The notes under the pieces: generated by a model
Database searches by the model: none
What the model was told of the DNA's origin: nothing
What the model saw: the letters and a program-made list of their open reading frames with translations, nothing else
Shown here: piece after piece, positions 1-8,855 of the stretch
Numbering within the stretch: position 1 is the first letter of the stretch
How the letters are laid out: each line of letters begins with the position of its first letter
Position numbers and translations under genes: made by a program
Assembly (NCBI RefSeq): GCF_900106805.1
Contig: NZ_FNNP01000006.1
Location: forward strand, 1-64,000
Source of the DNA: Ruegeria halocynthiae
Lineage (GTDB): Bacteria; Pseudomonadota; Alphaproteobacteria; Rhodobacterales; Rhodobacteraceae
Direction: 5' to 3'
DNA length: 64,000 nucleotides

Positions 1-52
1 CACATGCCCGCCAATGTCAGAATACGAAGACGCAGCTGAATAAAACAAACCA

Positions 53-86
53 TCAAACCCCCCGCCAATCAGGCAGGGGGGTTTTT
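53..86 (+). terminator. Rho-independent terminator
   Basis: A GC-rich stem (six C, then GCC, pairing with GGC, A, six G) around a short AATCA loop is followed by a run of five T. It most likely ends a transcript entering from the left of the window. Because it sits about 160 bases before serC it also insulates that operon. Nothing else coding was seen in bases 1-52. Confidence 0.8.
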
Positions 87-164
87 AGCCAATCGGAAAC
101 CTCTGTTCCAAATGGCATCCCCTTTCGATGTCGTTTTCCACTGTCAAAGCGTCTTTTGTGCTTG

Positions 165-245
165 CTGCAGGTGCGAAGGCCCCGTACGCCTGCCCGTGGG
201 ACACCCCTCCCCAACGAGGGGCGTGTATCTGGAAGGGTAGTACAC
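165..245 (+). ncRNA. serC leader, candidate serC-type cis-regulatory RNA
   Basis: The bases before serC fold into two hairpins. The first pairs AGGTG (about 169) with CGCCT (about 187). The second pairs ACAC/CCCTC (201-209) with GAGGGG/CGTGT (216-226) around a CCCAAC-like loop, and lies just before the GGAAGGG ribosome binding site at 231. Alphaproteobacteria are known to carry a conserved structured serC motif at this place. The match here rests on position and hairpin layout only, not on a covariance model. Confidence 0.5.
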
Positions 246-1400
246 ATGAGCATTGAACAACCGGCGACGCGGCCGGCAAATCCGCGTTTTTCCTCGGGCC
301 CCTGCGCCAAACCCCCTACATTTGATCTGACCAGACTGGCTGATGCCGCCTTGGGGCGCTCGCATCGTGCTGCCGTTGGCAAGGACAAGCTGAAAGCGGC
401 CATCGAAGGCACACGCGAGATCCTTGGTGTTCCAGCGGATTACAAGATCGGCATCGTGCCTGCATCGGACACCGGCGCGGTTGAGATGGCGCTGTGGTCG
501 CTGCTGGGCGAACGTAAGGTCGAGATGCTGGCGTGGGAAAGCTTTGGGTCCGGTTGGGTGACCGATGTGGTCAAGCAGTTGAAAATCGACGCTGAGATCA
601 AAACTGCGGACTATGGTCAGATCGTTGATCTGGCGTCGGTCGATTTTGCCAATGATGTTGTCTTTACGTGGAATGGCACAACCTCGGGCGTTCGTGTTCC
701 GGGCGGAGATTGGATTGCGGATGACCGTCAGGGTTTGACGATCTGCGATGCAACCTCGGCAGCCTTTGCGATGGATTTGCCTTGGGACAAGCTGGATGTG
801 ACCACGTTCAGCTGGCAGAAAGTGCTGGGCGGTGAAGCGGCACATGGGATGCTGATCCTCAGCCCGCGCGCTGTTGAGCGGCTGGAAAGCTACACGCCCG
901 CATGGCCATTGCCGAAGATTTTCCGCCTAACCAAGGGTGGCAAGTTGATCGAAGGTATTTTCACTGGCGCGACGATCAACACGCCGTCCATGCTGGCGGT
1001 GGAAGATTACCTGTTTGCGCTGGACTGGGCGCGCTCGGTAGGCGGCCTGCAGGGGCTGATCGCCCGAGCAGATGCCAATGCAGGTGCGGTGCACGCGTTT
1101 TGCGCGCAGAACGACTGGATTGCGAACCTTGCAGAAGATGCAGCAACGCAATCGAACACTTCGGTCTGCCTGAAATTCACCGATGGGCGTATTCAGGACG
1201 GTGCGAGTTTCGCCAAGGCCGTGGCCAAGCGGCTTGAGCTCGAGAATATCGCGCTGGACGTCGGGGCTTACCGCGATGCGCCAGCGGGATTGCGCATCTG
1301 GTGCGGTGGTACGGTTGAGACCTCGGATATTGAGGCGATGTTGCCATGGCTCGCCTGGGCCTTTGAGGCCGAAATCGCGGCGCAAACCGAAGCCGCCTGA
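246..1400 (+). CDS. serC: phosphoserine aminotransferase
   Basis: PLP enzyme of the phosphorylated serine pathway; it converts 3-phosphohydroxypyruvate and glutamate to O-phosphoserine and 2-oxoglutarate. The 384-residue protein has the N-terminal SSGPCAKPP segment of the alphaproteobacterial SerC type and the PLP lysine in SWQKVLGGE (K192). I chose the ATG at 246 because GGAAGGG lies 9 bases upstream; the frame is open back to an ATG at 156, but that start would fall inside the structured leader. It is followed after 56 bases by serA and is probably cotranscribed with it. Confidence 0.95.
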   Translation: MSIEQPATRPANPRFSSGPCAKPPTFDLTRLADAALGRSHRAAVGKDKLKAAIEGTREILGVPADYKIGIVPASDTGAVEMALWSLLGERKVEMLAWESFGSGWVTDVVKQLKIDAEIKTADYGQIVDLASVDFANDVVFTWNGTTSGVRVPGGDWIADDRQGLTICDATSAAFAMDLPWDKLDVTTFSWQKVLGGEAAHGMLILSPRAVERLESYTPAWPLPKIFRLTKGGKLIEGIFTGATINTPSMLAVEDYLFALDWARSVGGLQGLIARADANAGAVHAFCAQNDWIANLAEDAATQSNTSVCLKFTDGRIQDGASFAKAVAKRLELENIALDVGAYRDAPAGLRIWCGGTVETSDIEAMLPWLAWAFEAEIAAQTEAA

Positions 1401-1407
1401 TTTTTTA

Positions 1408-1427
1408 CCGGGCCGCGCCAGGCCCGG
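1408..1427 (+). other. intercistronic stem-loop between serC and serA
   Basis: CCGGGCC (1408-1414) pairs perfectly with GGCCCGG (1421-1427) around GCGCCA. No T run follows, so it is more likely an mRNA-processing or stability element than a terminator. Confidence 0.4.
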
Positions 1428-1456
1428 ACCTTCCATACAATTCAAGGACCAATAAA

Positions 1457-3052
1457 ATGGCCCCCAAAGTACTCGTATCCGACAAGCTTAGCGAAACCGC
1501 CGTTCAGATTTTCCGCGATCGTGGCATCGATGTGGATTTCATGCCCGAATTGGGCAAGGACAAAGACAAACTTGCAGAAGTGATCGGCCAATATGACGGT
1601 CTTGCAATCCGTTCGGCCACCAAGGTCACGCCAACCATTCTGGAGAAGGCAAGCAAGCTGAAAGTCATCGGCCGTGCCGGGATCGGCACTGACAATGTTG
1701 ACAAGGACGCGGCCTCGAAAAAAGGCGTGATCGTTATGAACACGCCGTTTGGCAACATGATCACCACCGCCGAACACGCGATTGCAATGATGTTTGCTGT
1801 GGCGCGGCAAATCCCAGAGGCCAGCACTTCGACCCATGCGGGAAAGTGGGAAAAATCCAAGTTCATGGGGATCGAGCTGACCAATAAGACCCTTGGCGTC
1901 ATTGGCGCGGGCAACATTGGTGGCATCGTCTGCGAGCGTGCGTTGGGTCTGAAGATGAAAGTTGTCGCCTATGATCCGTATCTGGGTGAAGAGAAAGCCG
2001 ACAAGATGGGCGTCGAAAAGGTTGAGCTGGACGAGCTTCTGACGCGCGCCGATTTCATCACCCTGCACGTGCCGCTGACCGATCAGACGCGCAACATTCT
2101 AAGTCGCGAAAATTTGGCCAAGACCAAGAAAGGTGTGCGTATCATTAACTGTGCCCGTGGTGGTCTGGTTGATGAAGGGGCGCTCGCCGAGGCATTGCAA
2201 TCCGGTCAGGTTGCCGGTGCGGCCTTTGACGTCTTCAGTGAAGAACCTGCGAAAGACAACGCATTGTTCAACCTGCCCAATGTGGTCTGCACACCCCACC
2301 TTGGCGCGGCGACGACCGAGGCGCAGGAAAACGTGGCCTTGCAGGTGGCTGAACAGATTTCGAACTATCTGCTGACCGGTGCGGTTGAGAATGCGCTGAA
2401 CATGCCCAGTGTCACCGCCGAAGAAGCCAAGGTCATGGGCCCGTGGATCGCGCTGGCCGGTCATCTGGGCAGTTTCATCGGTCAGATGACAGATGAGCCG
2501 ATCAAGGCAATCAACATCCTTTACGATGGTGTTGCCGCAGATATGAACCTTGAGGCGCTGAATTGTTCAGTGGTTGCGGGGATCATGAAAAAATTCAACC
2601 CCGAGGTGAACATGGTCTCGGCGCCGGTTGTAGCAAAAGAGCGTGGGATTAAGATCTCGACCACCAATCAGGACAAATCGGGTGCGTTCGAAGGCTATAT
2701 CAAAGTCACCGTTGTGACCGAAAAGCGTGAACGCTCGATCGGGGGGACGGTCTTCAGCGATGGCAAGCCGCGATTCATCCAGATCAAGGGCATCAATATC
2801 GATGCCGAGATTGGGGCGCACATGCTTTATACCACCAACGAAGATGTGCCGGGTATCATTGGTACTCTGGGACAAACCATGGGCGAGAGCAGCGTGAACA
2901 TCGCAAACTTTACCCTTGGACGATCAGAAGCCGGTGGTGAAGCGATTGCGTTGCTTTATGTCGACGAACCTGTACCTGCCGAGGCGCGTGCGAAGCTCGC
3001 CGAGACCGGGCTGTTCACCCAGATCAAACCTTTGGAGTTCGACGTGGTCTGA
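1457..3052 (+). CDS. serA: D-3-phosphoglycerate dehydrogenase
   Basis: First committed enzyme of serine synthesis: oxidises 3-phosphoglycerate to 3-phosphohydroxypyruvate with NAD. The 531-residue protein is the long type-1 form. It has an N-terminal catalytic domain, a Rossmann fold with GVIGAGNIGG near residues 146-155, the catalytic arginine in NCARGGLVDE, the catalytic histidine in TPHLGAAT, an intervening ASB-like domain and a C-terminal ACT domain starting near DVPGIIGTLG. The ACT domain suggests possible serine feedback, as known for the family. AAGGACC precedes the ATG. Second gene of the serC-serA unit; a strong terminator follows. Confidence 0.96.
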   Translation: MAPKVLVSDKLSETAVQIFRDRGIDVDFMPELGKDKDKLAEVIGQYDGLAIRSATKVTPTILEKASKLKVIGRAGIGTDNVDKDAASKKGVIVMNTPFGNMITTAEHAIAMMFAVARQIPEASTSTHAGKWEKSKFMGIELTNKTLGVIGAGNIGGIVCERALGLKMKVVAYDPYLGEEKADKMGVEKVELDELLTRADFITLHVPLTDQTRNILSRENLAKTKKGVRIINCARGGLVDEGALAEALQSGQVAGAAFDVFSEEPAKDNALFNLPNVVCTPHLGAATTEAQENVALQVAEQISNYLLTGAVENALNMPSVTAEEAKVMGPWIALAGHLGSFIGQMTDEPIKAINILYDGVAADMNLEALNCSVVAGIMKKFNPEVNMVSAPVVAKERGIKISTTNQDKSGAFEGYIKVTVVTEKRERSIGGTVFSDGKPRFIQIKGINIDAEIGAHMLYTTNEDVPGIIGTLGQTMGESSVNIANFTLGRSEAGGEAIALLYVDEPVPAEARAKLAETGLFTQIKPLEFDVV

Positions 3053-3081
3053 GTACCGCTGTTGATATTCTGAGACAGGTT

Positions 3082-3120
3082 GATGCCCGTGCTGTTCCAA
3101 AGCACGGGCATCGCCTTTTC
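3082..3120 (+). terminator. Rho-independent terminator after serA
   Basis: Twelve-base perfect stem, GATGCCCGTGCT (3082-3093) with AGCACGGGCATC (3101-3112), loop GTTCCAA, then GCCTTTTC. Confidence 0.85.
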
Positions 3121-3176
3121 AAACTGCAGATATTGCGTCAGAACAGCGTTATTCGCAATTGCCCAAGGGGAAGTGG

Positions 3177-3905
3177 ATGGCCTATCCGGTCTATGCAATT
3201 GGAGATCTGCACGGGCGTGTCGATGAGTTCGAGCGCGCCTTGTCTTTGGTTCAACGCGATGGCGGTGCGGAGGCCGAGATCGTGTTTCTGGGCGATTACG
3301 TCGATCGGGGTCCAGACAGCCGAGGTATTCTCGACCGGCTGATCGCAGGGCGTGACGCGGGCAAGCGCTGGGTCACTCTGCTGGGCAACCATGACCGGAT
3401 GTTTTCATGGTTTCTCGAGGACGTTCCGCGTCATGATCCACATCTGCTGATCGGGTACCATTGGCTTCACGAGCGCCTGGGCGGTATCGAAACGCTGCAA
3501 AGCTATGATGTGTTCTTTGACCAGAAGACTCGTCTGGAGGACCTTCATGCCATTGCGCGGGGCGCGGTCCCGACCTCGCACCGGATGTTTCTGCAAGGGC
3601 TTGTGGCAATGCATCAGACGCCCGAGATCGCTTTTGTTCACGCAGGCATCCGGCCGGGCACACCGCTGAGTGAGCAACGGGAAAGCGATCTGGTCTGGAT
3701 CAGGAACACTTTTCATAACCACCGCGATCCGCATCCGAAACTGATTGTGCACGGGCATACGCCGGTGGACCGGGCGACGCATTATGGCAACCGCATCAAT
3801 CTGGACAGCGGCGCAGGCTACGGACGTCCGGTTGGCGTTGCCGTGTTCGAAGGGCGCGATTGTTGGCAACTGACTGACAAGGGCCGGTTGGTGTTGACGC
3901 CCTGA
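3177..3905 (+). CDS. PPP-family serine/threonine protein phosphatase (metallophosphoesterase)
   Basis: Predicted cytoplasmic phosphoprotein phosphatase with a two-metal site. All family motifs are present in order: GDLHGR near the N-terminus, GDYVDRG, GNHD, and C-terminal HGHTPVD. The length (242 residues) fits bacterial PrpA/PrpB-like enzymes. The ATG at 3177 (MAYPVYAIGDLHG) is preferred over an in-frame TTG at 3159 because AAGGGG lies 7 bases before it. The substrate is unknown. It is monocistronic between the serA terminator and a convergent gene. A diadenosine tetraphosphatase-like activity is an alternative for this fold. Confidence 0.85.
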   Translation: MAYPVYAIGDLHGRVDEFERALSLVQRDGGAEAEIVFLGDYVDRGPDSRGILDRLIAGRDAGKRWVTLLGNHDRMFSWFLEDVPRHDPHLLIGYHWLHERLGGIETLQSYDVFFDQKTRLEDLHAIARGAVPTSHRMFLQGLVAMHQTPEIAFVHAGIRPGTPLSEQRESDLVWIRNTFHNHRDPHPKLIVHGHTPVDRATHYGNRINLDSGAGYGRPVGVAVFEGRDCWQLTDKGRLVLTP

Positions 3906-3908
3906 ATC

Positions 3909-5426
3909 TCAGGCCTTGGTAAACAGGTCGTTGTACTTTTCGCGCAGAACGTTCTTTTGCACCTTGCCCATCGTGTTGCGAGGCAGCTCATCCAACAGGA
4001 TCAACTGGCGGAGATGTTTGAACCGGGCGAGACTACCCCGGAGCGCGTTCATGATGGCCTCAATATCCGGTATTTGGCCGGGGGCGGGGACCAAGATGCC
4101 AACTGGGGTTTCGCCGAAATCCGGGTGGGGTAGGCCGATCACGGCGCTCTCTTGAACGCCGGGCTGTTCATCCAGCAGCAACTCAATTTCTTTGGGGTAG
4201 ATGTTGTATCCACCCGAGATGATTAGGTCTTTGCCGCGCCCAACGATGTGGACATAGCCGTCTTCGTCAGTGCGACCCAGATCGCCGGTGATGAAAAACC
4301 CGTCTTCGCGCAGCTCGGCGGCGGTTTTGTCGGGCATCTGCCAATAGCCCTGAAACACATTCGGGCCGCGCACTTCGATGATCCCGATCTCACCAATGGG
4401 CACTGTTTCTCCCGTTTCGGGGTTCGTGACTTTCAGCTCGACATTCGGCAGAGGGTAGCCAACGGTTCCAGCCCGACGCGCGCCGTCATAGGGGTTTGAG
4501 GTGTTCATGTTCGTCTCAGTCATGCCATAGCGTTCCAGAATGCGATGGCCTGTTCGATCTTCGAACTGAATGTGCGTATCTGCCAGTAAAGGCGCCGATC
4601 CCGAAATGAACAGCCGCATGTCTTTTGTTAGCGCGCGGGTAAAACGGTCATCGCTCAGCAGCCGGGTGTAGAAGGTGGGCACGCCCATCATCGTTGTCGC
4701 CTGCGGCATCAGGCGCACCATGTCGTCCAGGTCGAATTTCGGCAGAAAGATCATCGACCCGCCCGAGGCGAGCATCACATTGGTGGCAACAAACAATCCG
4801 TGCGTGTGAAAGATCGGCAGCGCGTGCAGCAGCACGTCGCTGTTGGTAAAACGCCATTCCTGAACCAGTGTTTCCGCGTTTGATAGCAGGTTGGCTTGCG
4901 TCAGCATCGCCCCCTTCGAACGTCCTGTTGTGCCAGAAGTATAGAGTAACGCAGCCAGATCATCCTCGGATCGGTGAGCGGGTTCAAAGGCCGGAAGCAT
5001 CCCCAAAGCGCGCCGTGTCAGGCTGCCAGAACCATCGGCGTTCAGCGTTTCCAACCGAGCGTCATTCTTCTGCGCGATCTCGGTAAGCCCTGTCGCGTTG
5101 GCCGCGTCGCACACAACCAAAGATGCGCCGCTGTTTTCGATGAAATAGCTCAGCTCTTGTGTCGTGTAGCCGGTGTTTAGCGGCAGAAAGATCAGACCCG
5201 CTTGTGCGCAGGCGGCATAGAGCGCCAATGCCTCGGCGGATTTCTCCACCTGCACCGCCACGCGGTCACCCGGCCTTAGCTCTAGTCCGGTCAGGGCGTT
5301 GGCCAGACGGGCGGCCATGTCCAAAAACGCGGCATGAGTCAGGACCTTACCATCGGAGAGGTGCAAAAACGGCGTGTCCTTGCCCGCATGGATGCCAAAC
5401 AAACGATCATAGAGCGGGTTGCCCAT
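3909..5426 (-). CDS. matB: malonyl-CoA synthetase-like acyl-CoA ligase
   Basis: ATP-dependent ligase of the ANL (AMP-binding) superfamily, 505 residues. The overall reading resembles MatB, which makes malonyl-CoA from malonate, ATP and CoA. Motifs seen: phosphate loop YTSGTTGRSKG, the GYPLPNVE and YGMTETNM segments, hinge GRGKDLIISGGYNIYPKE, and the C-terminal catalytic lysine in PRNTMGKVQK. Start chosen at 5426 (MGNPLYDRL) with GGAAAGGA upstream; an in-frame ATG at 5450 has no ribosome site. No malonyl-CoA decarboxylase is nearby, so the acid substrate is inferred from resemblance. Confidence 0.75.
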   Translation of the reverse strand: MGNPLYDRLFGIHAGKDTPFLHLSDGKVLTHAAFLDMAARLANALTGLELRPGDRVAVQVEKSAEALALYAACAQAGLIFLPLNTGYTTQELSYFIENSGASLVVCDAANATGLTEIAQKNDARLETLNADGSGSLTRRALGMLPAFEPAHRSEDDLAALLYTSGTTGRSKGAMLTQANLLSNAETLVQEWRFTNSDVLLHALPIFHTHGLFVATNVMLASGGSMIFLPKFDLDDMVRLMPQATTMMGVPTFYTRLLSDDRFTRALTKDMRLFISGSAPLLADTHIQFEDRTGHRILERYGMTETNMNTSNPYDGARRAGTVGYPLPNVELKVTNPETGETVPIGEIGIIEVRGPNVFQGYWQMPDKTAAELREDGFFITGDLGRTDEDGYVHIVGRGKDLIISGGYNIYPKEIELLLDEQPGVQESAVIGLPHPDFGETPVGILVPAPGQIPDIEAIMNALRGSLARFKHLRQLILLDELPRNTMGKVQKNVLREKYNDLFTKA

Positions 5427-5504
5427 CCCGATATCCTTTCCATCCGACACAGAAATATCGTGGCAAATCTGTCGTGGAAACGGCGAAGGGTAAAGACCGT
5501 ATGA

Positions 5505-6209
5505 TCAGAATTCGGTGGTCATTCGGTAGCCGGCCGCGAAATACATTTTGGCAAACGTCACCGGCTGTCCCTGCAGCCACGTGATGCGTTCGGCCGTAAA
5601 GACGGGTTCACCCTCTGTCACATCCAAGAATCCGGCCAGACTGGCATCGGCGCGGCTGGCCAGAAAGGTCAACTCGACATTGGTGAAAGGGACGGTTTGC
5701 ACCAGCCAGTCATTGGGCCCGATGCTCGAGAAATCGGCCTGTTCCACTTGAGGTACGCTGTCGATTACGATCCAGCGGTCCTCGAACTGGAAGGGTGTGT
5801 TGCCGGAAAAGTGCATACAGCGGACATGCATCACGCTCTGATCAGGGCGCAAGGAAAGGCGAGCCGCCAGCCAATCCGGGGCATTTTGCGTTTCGTGCGA
5901 TACCAGAGCGTAGCGATAGGTGCCACCTAACGCTTCGACCTCATCGCGCACCAGAGGGATTGTGAACCGCGCCTGGCGTTGCGGCGCGCTGAGAACCCGG
6001 GTGCCCGCCTTTCGCCGCCGTTCCAGAAACCCCTCATCTGCCAGTTCACGCAGCGCACGGTTGACCGTTGTGCGGGTGCACGAGAATTCGACGGCAAGCT
6101 TCTGTTCGTTGGGCAGCAGCGTGTCGGGTTGCAACTCACCCGAGCGGATGCGGTGCAGGACGGTCTGCTTGATGTCCTTGTAGCTGGTGGTGTCGCTGGT
6201 CTGAGTCAT
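5505..6209 (-). CDS. hutC: histidine utilization repressor, GntR/UTRA family
   Basis: Transcriptional repressor of the hut genes; in the family urocanate is the inducer. Residues about 8-75 form the GntR winged helix (LPNEQKLAVEFSCTRTTVNRALRELADEGFL). Residues about 95-230 form the UTRA effector domain. It is the second gene after hutF, separated by 3 bases, so it is made with the genes it controls. The probable operator lies between hutF and hutI. Confidence 0.92.
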   Translation of the reverse strand: MTQTSDTTSYKDIKQTVLHRIRSGELQPDTLLPNEQKLAVEFSCTRTTVNRALRELADEGFLERRRKAGTRVLSAPQRQARFTIPLVRDEVEALGGTYRYALVSHETQNAPDWLAARLSLRPDQSVMHVRCMHFSGNTPFQFEDRWIVIDSVPQVEQADFSSIGPNDWLVQTVPFTNVELTFLASRADASLAGFLDVTEGEPVFTAERITWLQGQPVTFAKMYFAAGYRMTTEF

Positions 6210-6212
6210 GTT

Positions 6213-7568
6213 TCAAAGGTCCGCCAGTAGGTTAGCCATCGCGGCACGATAGTTGGTCAGGATCGCATCGCGGGAAATGTGCAGCCCGCCACGCACCTGA
6301 TGTCGTCCCCCAGACCACAGGTCGGTCACGGTTCCGTCTGGTGCCGCAAAGCAAAGCCCATCAAGCAGCTGATCATCGCGCAAGCTGCAAAGGGTCGGAT
6401 GGTTGCGGTCGATCGCGACCAGATCGGCCAGTTGACCTACCGCGATCGTTCCGGTCGCGCGCCCCAGTGCCTGTGCGCCGCCCCGTGCGGCGCCGGTGTA
6501 CAGCGCCTGTCCGACCGAGCCTTCGCCCTGCACCAGTACAGTGCGGGCTTTGTCGCGCAGGCGTTGAGAATACTCCAGCGTCCGCAATTCCTCGGGCAGT
6601 GAAATGCGCACATTCGAGTCTGATCCAACACCAAAAGCGCCTTGAGCGTCGAGGTAAACAGCCCCGTTGAAAATACCATCCCCCAGATTGGACTCGGTGA
6701 TCGGGCAGAGACCGGCAACCGCCCCGGATCGGGCGAGGGCGCGGGTTTCATCATCGGTCATGTGGGTGGCGTGGATCAGGCACCAGCGCTCGTTTACGTC
6801 CGCGTTGTTCAGCAACCACTCCACCGGTCTCTGACCCAAAGTGGCTTCGACCTCCGCGACCTCCTTTTCTTGTTCCGAGATATGGATATGAACCGGGCCG
6901 TGAGGTGTCGCCTTAAGCACCTGCTGCAGATCATCCGGTGAGGTTGCGCGCAAAGAATGTGGTGCGATACCTATCTGGCTGTCTGCATGGGGCAGTATCG
7001 GTTTGCAGTCGTCGACAAGCCGCAGGAACCTGTCCACATCATTGCCGAACCTCAATTGCCCACCCGCCAGCGGCTGTTGCGCAACGCCGCCATAGGTGTA
7101 GAGCACTGGTAAATGCGTCAGACCAATTCCGGTTTGGTCTGCTGCCGAAAAGATGCGCTGGCTGAGCTCGGCAAGCTGCGCATAAGGTGCGCCGCCGGGT
7201 TGGTGATGGACATAATGGAATTCTCCGACCGAGGCATATCCGGACTCTTGCATTTCCATGAAAACCAGCGCGGCGATGGCTTCGATCTGCTCCGGGGTAA
7301 GGCGGTCCAGAAAGCGATACATTAAGGTGCGCCAGGTCCAGAAGCTTTCGCGCCCGGCTGCGCGGGTTTCGGTCATACCTGCCATGGCGCGCTGAAAGGC
7401 ATGGCTGTGCAGGTTGGCCAGGGCGGGCAACAGGACATCGACACGCGTGTCGTCGGGTTGTGCGCCTTTCCCCTGTTCCAGCTTCGTGATCCGGCCGTGT
7501 TCAATTTCAACCCGAAGATCGCTGACCCACTTTGACCCTAACAAGGCGGTTTTGGCATGAACCGTCAT
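6213..7568 (-). CDS. hutF: formimidoylglutamate deiminase
   Basis: Amidohydrolase that converts N-formimidoyl-L-glutamate to N-formyl-L-glutamate and ammonia, the fourth step of the five-step histidine pathway. 451 residues, normal for HutF. Metal ligands are visible in LANLHSHAFQRAM (about residue 55), HISEQEKEVAEVE, LIHATHM and the late VGSDSNVRISLPEELR. The frame is open far upstream, but the ATG at 7568 (MTVHAKTALL) is supported by TGGAATTG before it, by family length, and by the fact that the extension would run through hutI on the other strand. Confidence 0.93.
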   Translation of the reverse strand: MTVHAKTALLGSKWVSDLRVEIEHGRITKLEQGKGAQPDDTRVDVLLPALANLHSHAFQRAMAGMTETRAAGRESFWTWRTLMYRFLDRLTPEQIEAIAALVFMEMQESGYASVGEFHYVHHQPGGAPYAQLAELSQRIFSAADQTGIGLTHLPVLYTYGGVAQQPLAGGQLRFGNDVDRFLRLVDDCKPILPHADSQIGIAPHSLRATSPDDLQQVLKATPHGPVHIHISEQEKEVAEVEATLGQRPVEWLLNNADVNERWCLIHATHMTDDETRALARSGAVAGLCPITESNLGDGIFNGAVYLDAQGAFGVGSDSNVRISLPEELRTLEYSQRLRDKARTVLVQGEGSVGQALYTGAARGGAQALGRATGTIAVGQLADLVAIDRNHPTLCSLRDDQLLDGLCFAAPDGTVTDLWSGGRHQVRGGLHISRDAILTNYRAAMANLLADL

Positions 7569-7597
7569 CGCAATTCCATTTTGTGTAGACTTTATCT

Positions 7598-7620
7598 TTT
7601 TATACGTATACGAAAAAATT
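7598..7620. promoter_or_regulatory. candidate HutC operator between hutF and hutI
   Basis: The 81-base divergent gap holds a perfect 10-base palindrome TATACGTATA (7601-7610), which overlaps a second palindrome CGTATACG (7605-7612), in an AT-rich setting unlike the flanking DNA. GntR/HutC-family repressors bind such short palindromes. One site could control both divergent hut operons. The exact HutC consensus for this group was not tested. Confidence 0.55.
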
Positions 7621-7649
7621 AAGCGTAGGGGGAGCCCAAAAGAATTACC

Positions 7650-8855
7650 ATGACGAAAAAAACCGTTCTTTGCAGTAAACAGGTGGCCACCATGGGGGGC
7701 GACCAACTCTATGGGATGATCGATGATGGCGTGATCGCCGTCGAGGGATCGCAGATCGTCTGGGTTGGCCGTCAGTCCGAGATTCCGCAAACTTATCTTG
7801 AATGGCAGCGTATCGATTATGGCGACCGTCTGATCACCCCCGCGTTGATTGATGCCCACACTCATATAGTGTTCGGTGGTAACCGCGCGGTTGAGTTCGA
7901 AATGCGCCTGAACGGAGCGACCTACGAGGAAATCGCTCGCGCGGGCGGAGGCATCCTGTCGACCGTAAATGGCACACGGGCGGCCTCGGAGGATGAGTTG
8001 CTTGCAGGTGCTCTTCCTCGTGTGGACGCGCTGTTGGCTGAAGGTGTGTCCTGTATCGAAGTGAAGTCCGGCTATGGTCTCGATACCGAAACCGAACTGC
8101 GCATGTTGCGCGCAGCGCGTCGAATTTCTCAGGAGCGGCCTGTTCGAGTTAAAACCAGCTTTCTGGGTGCACATGCCGCTCCGCCGGAATATGCGGGCCG
8201 GGATGATGCCTATATCAATGAGGTCTGCATCCCCACCCTGCGTGCGGCCCATTCCGAAGGGCTGGTGGATGCGGTGGATGGGTTCTGCGAAGGCATCGCC
8301 TTTGACCCTGCCCAGATCGAACGCGTTTTTGTTGTCGCGCAAGAGTTTGGTTTGCCAGTAAAACTACACGCCGAGCAATTGTCCAATCTGGGCGGTGCTA
8401 AACTGGCTGCGGCCTATGGGGCCTTGTCTGCTGACCATATTGAATATCTGGACGCGGAAGGCGTTGCCGCGATGGCTGCCGCAGGGACGGTTGCTGTTTT
8501 GCTGCCCGGCGCGTTCTATACGCTGCACGAGACGCAGGCCCCACCCGTTGAACTGCTGCGCCAGCAGAAGGTGCCGATGGCGCTGGCGACAGATTGCAAT
8601 CCGGGGTCGTCGCCCCTGACTTCTTTGCTTTTGACTATGAACATGGGGTGCACCTTGTTTCGGATGACACCCGAGGAAGCATTGGCTGGTGTCACCCGCG
8701 TGGCCGCCCGCGCTTTGGGTCTTGAAGACACGGGCATGATCGCAGCCGGGCTGCGCGCTGATCTCGCTGTCTGGGACATCTCCCATCCGGCCGAGTTGTC
8801 GTATCGCATCGGTTTTAACCCCCTGCACAAACGTATTTTTGGAGGCCAGGAATGA
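7650..8855 (+). CDS. hutI: imidazolonepropionase
   Basis: Third enzyme of histidine degradation; hydrolyses 4-imidazolone-5-propionate to formimidoylglutamate. 401 residues. Amidohydrolase metal and substrate motifs: [19 protein letters not shown] (about residue 70), [16 protein letters not shown] (about 238) and [10 protein letters not shown] (about 312). First gene of the rightward hut operon; its end overlaps hutH by 4 bases. Only a weak, distant GGGGGAG precedes the start. Confidence 0.95.
   Translation: MTKKTVLCSKQVATMGGDQLYGMIDDGVIAVEGSQIVWVGRQSEIPQTYLEWQRIDYGDRLITPALIDAHTHIVFGGNRAVEFEMRLNGATYEEIARAGGGILSTVNGTRAASEDELLAGALPRVDALLAEGVSCIEVKSGYGLDTETELRMLRAARRISQERPVRVKTSFLGAHAAPPEYAGRDDAYINEVCIPTLRAAHSEGLVDAVDGFCEGIAFDPAQIERVFVVAQEFGLPVKLHAEQLSNLGGAKLAAAYGALSADHIEYLDAEGVAAMAAAGTVAVLLPGAFYTLHETQAPPVELLRQQKVPMALATDCNPGSSPLTSLLLTMNMGCTLFRMTPEEALAGVTRVAARALGLEDTGMIAAGLRADLAVWDISHPAELSYRIGFNPLHKRIFGGQE

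Noticed and set aside
1408..1427. serC-serA intergenic hairpin as a terminator or riboswitch
   Set aside because: No T run and only 20 bases long; better described as an mRNA stability element.
7569..8342. Upstream extension of the hutF frame through the hutI gene
   Set aside because: It is antisense to a certain gene, and HutF length and ribosome site fit the start at 7568.
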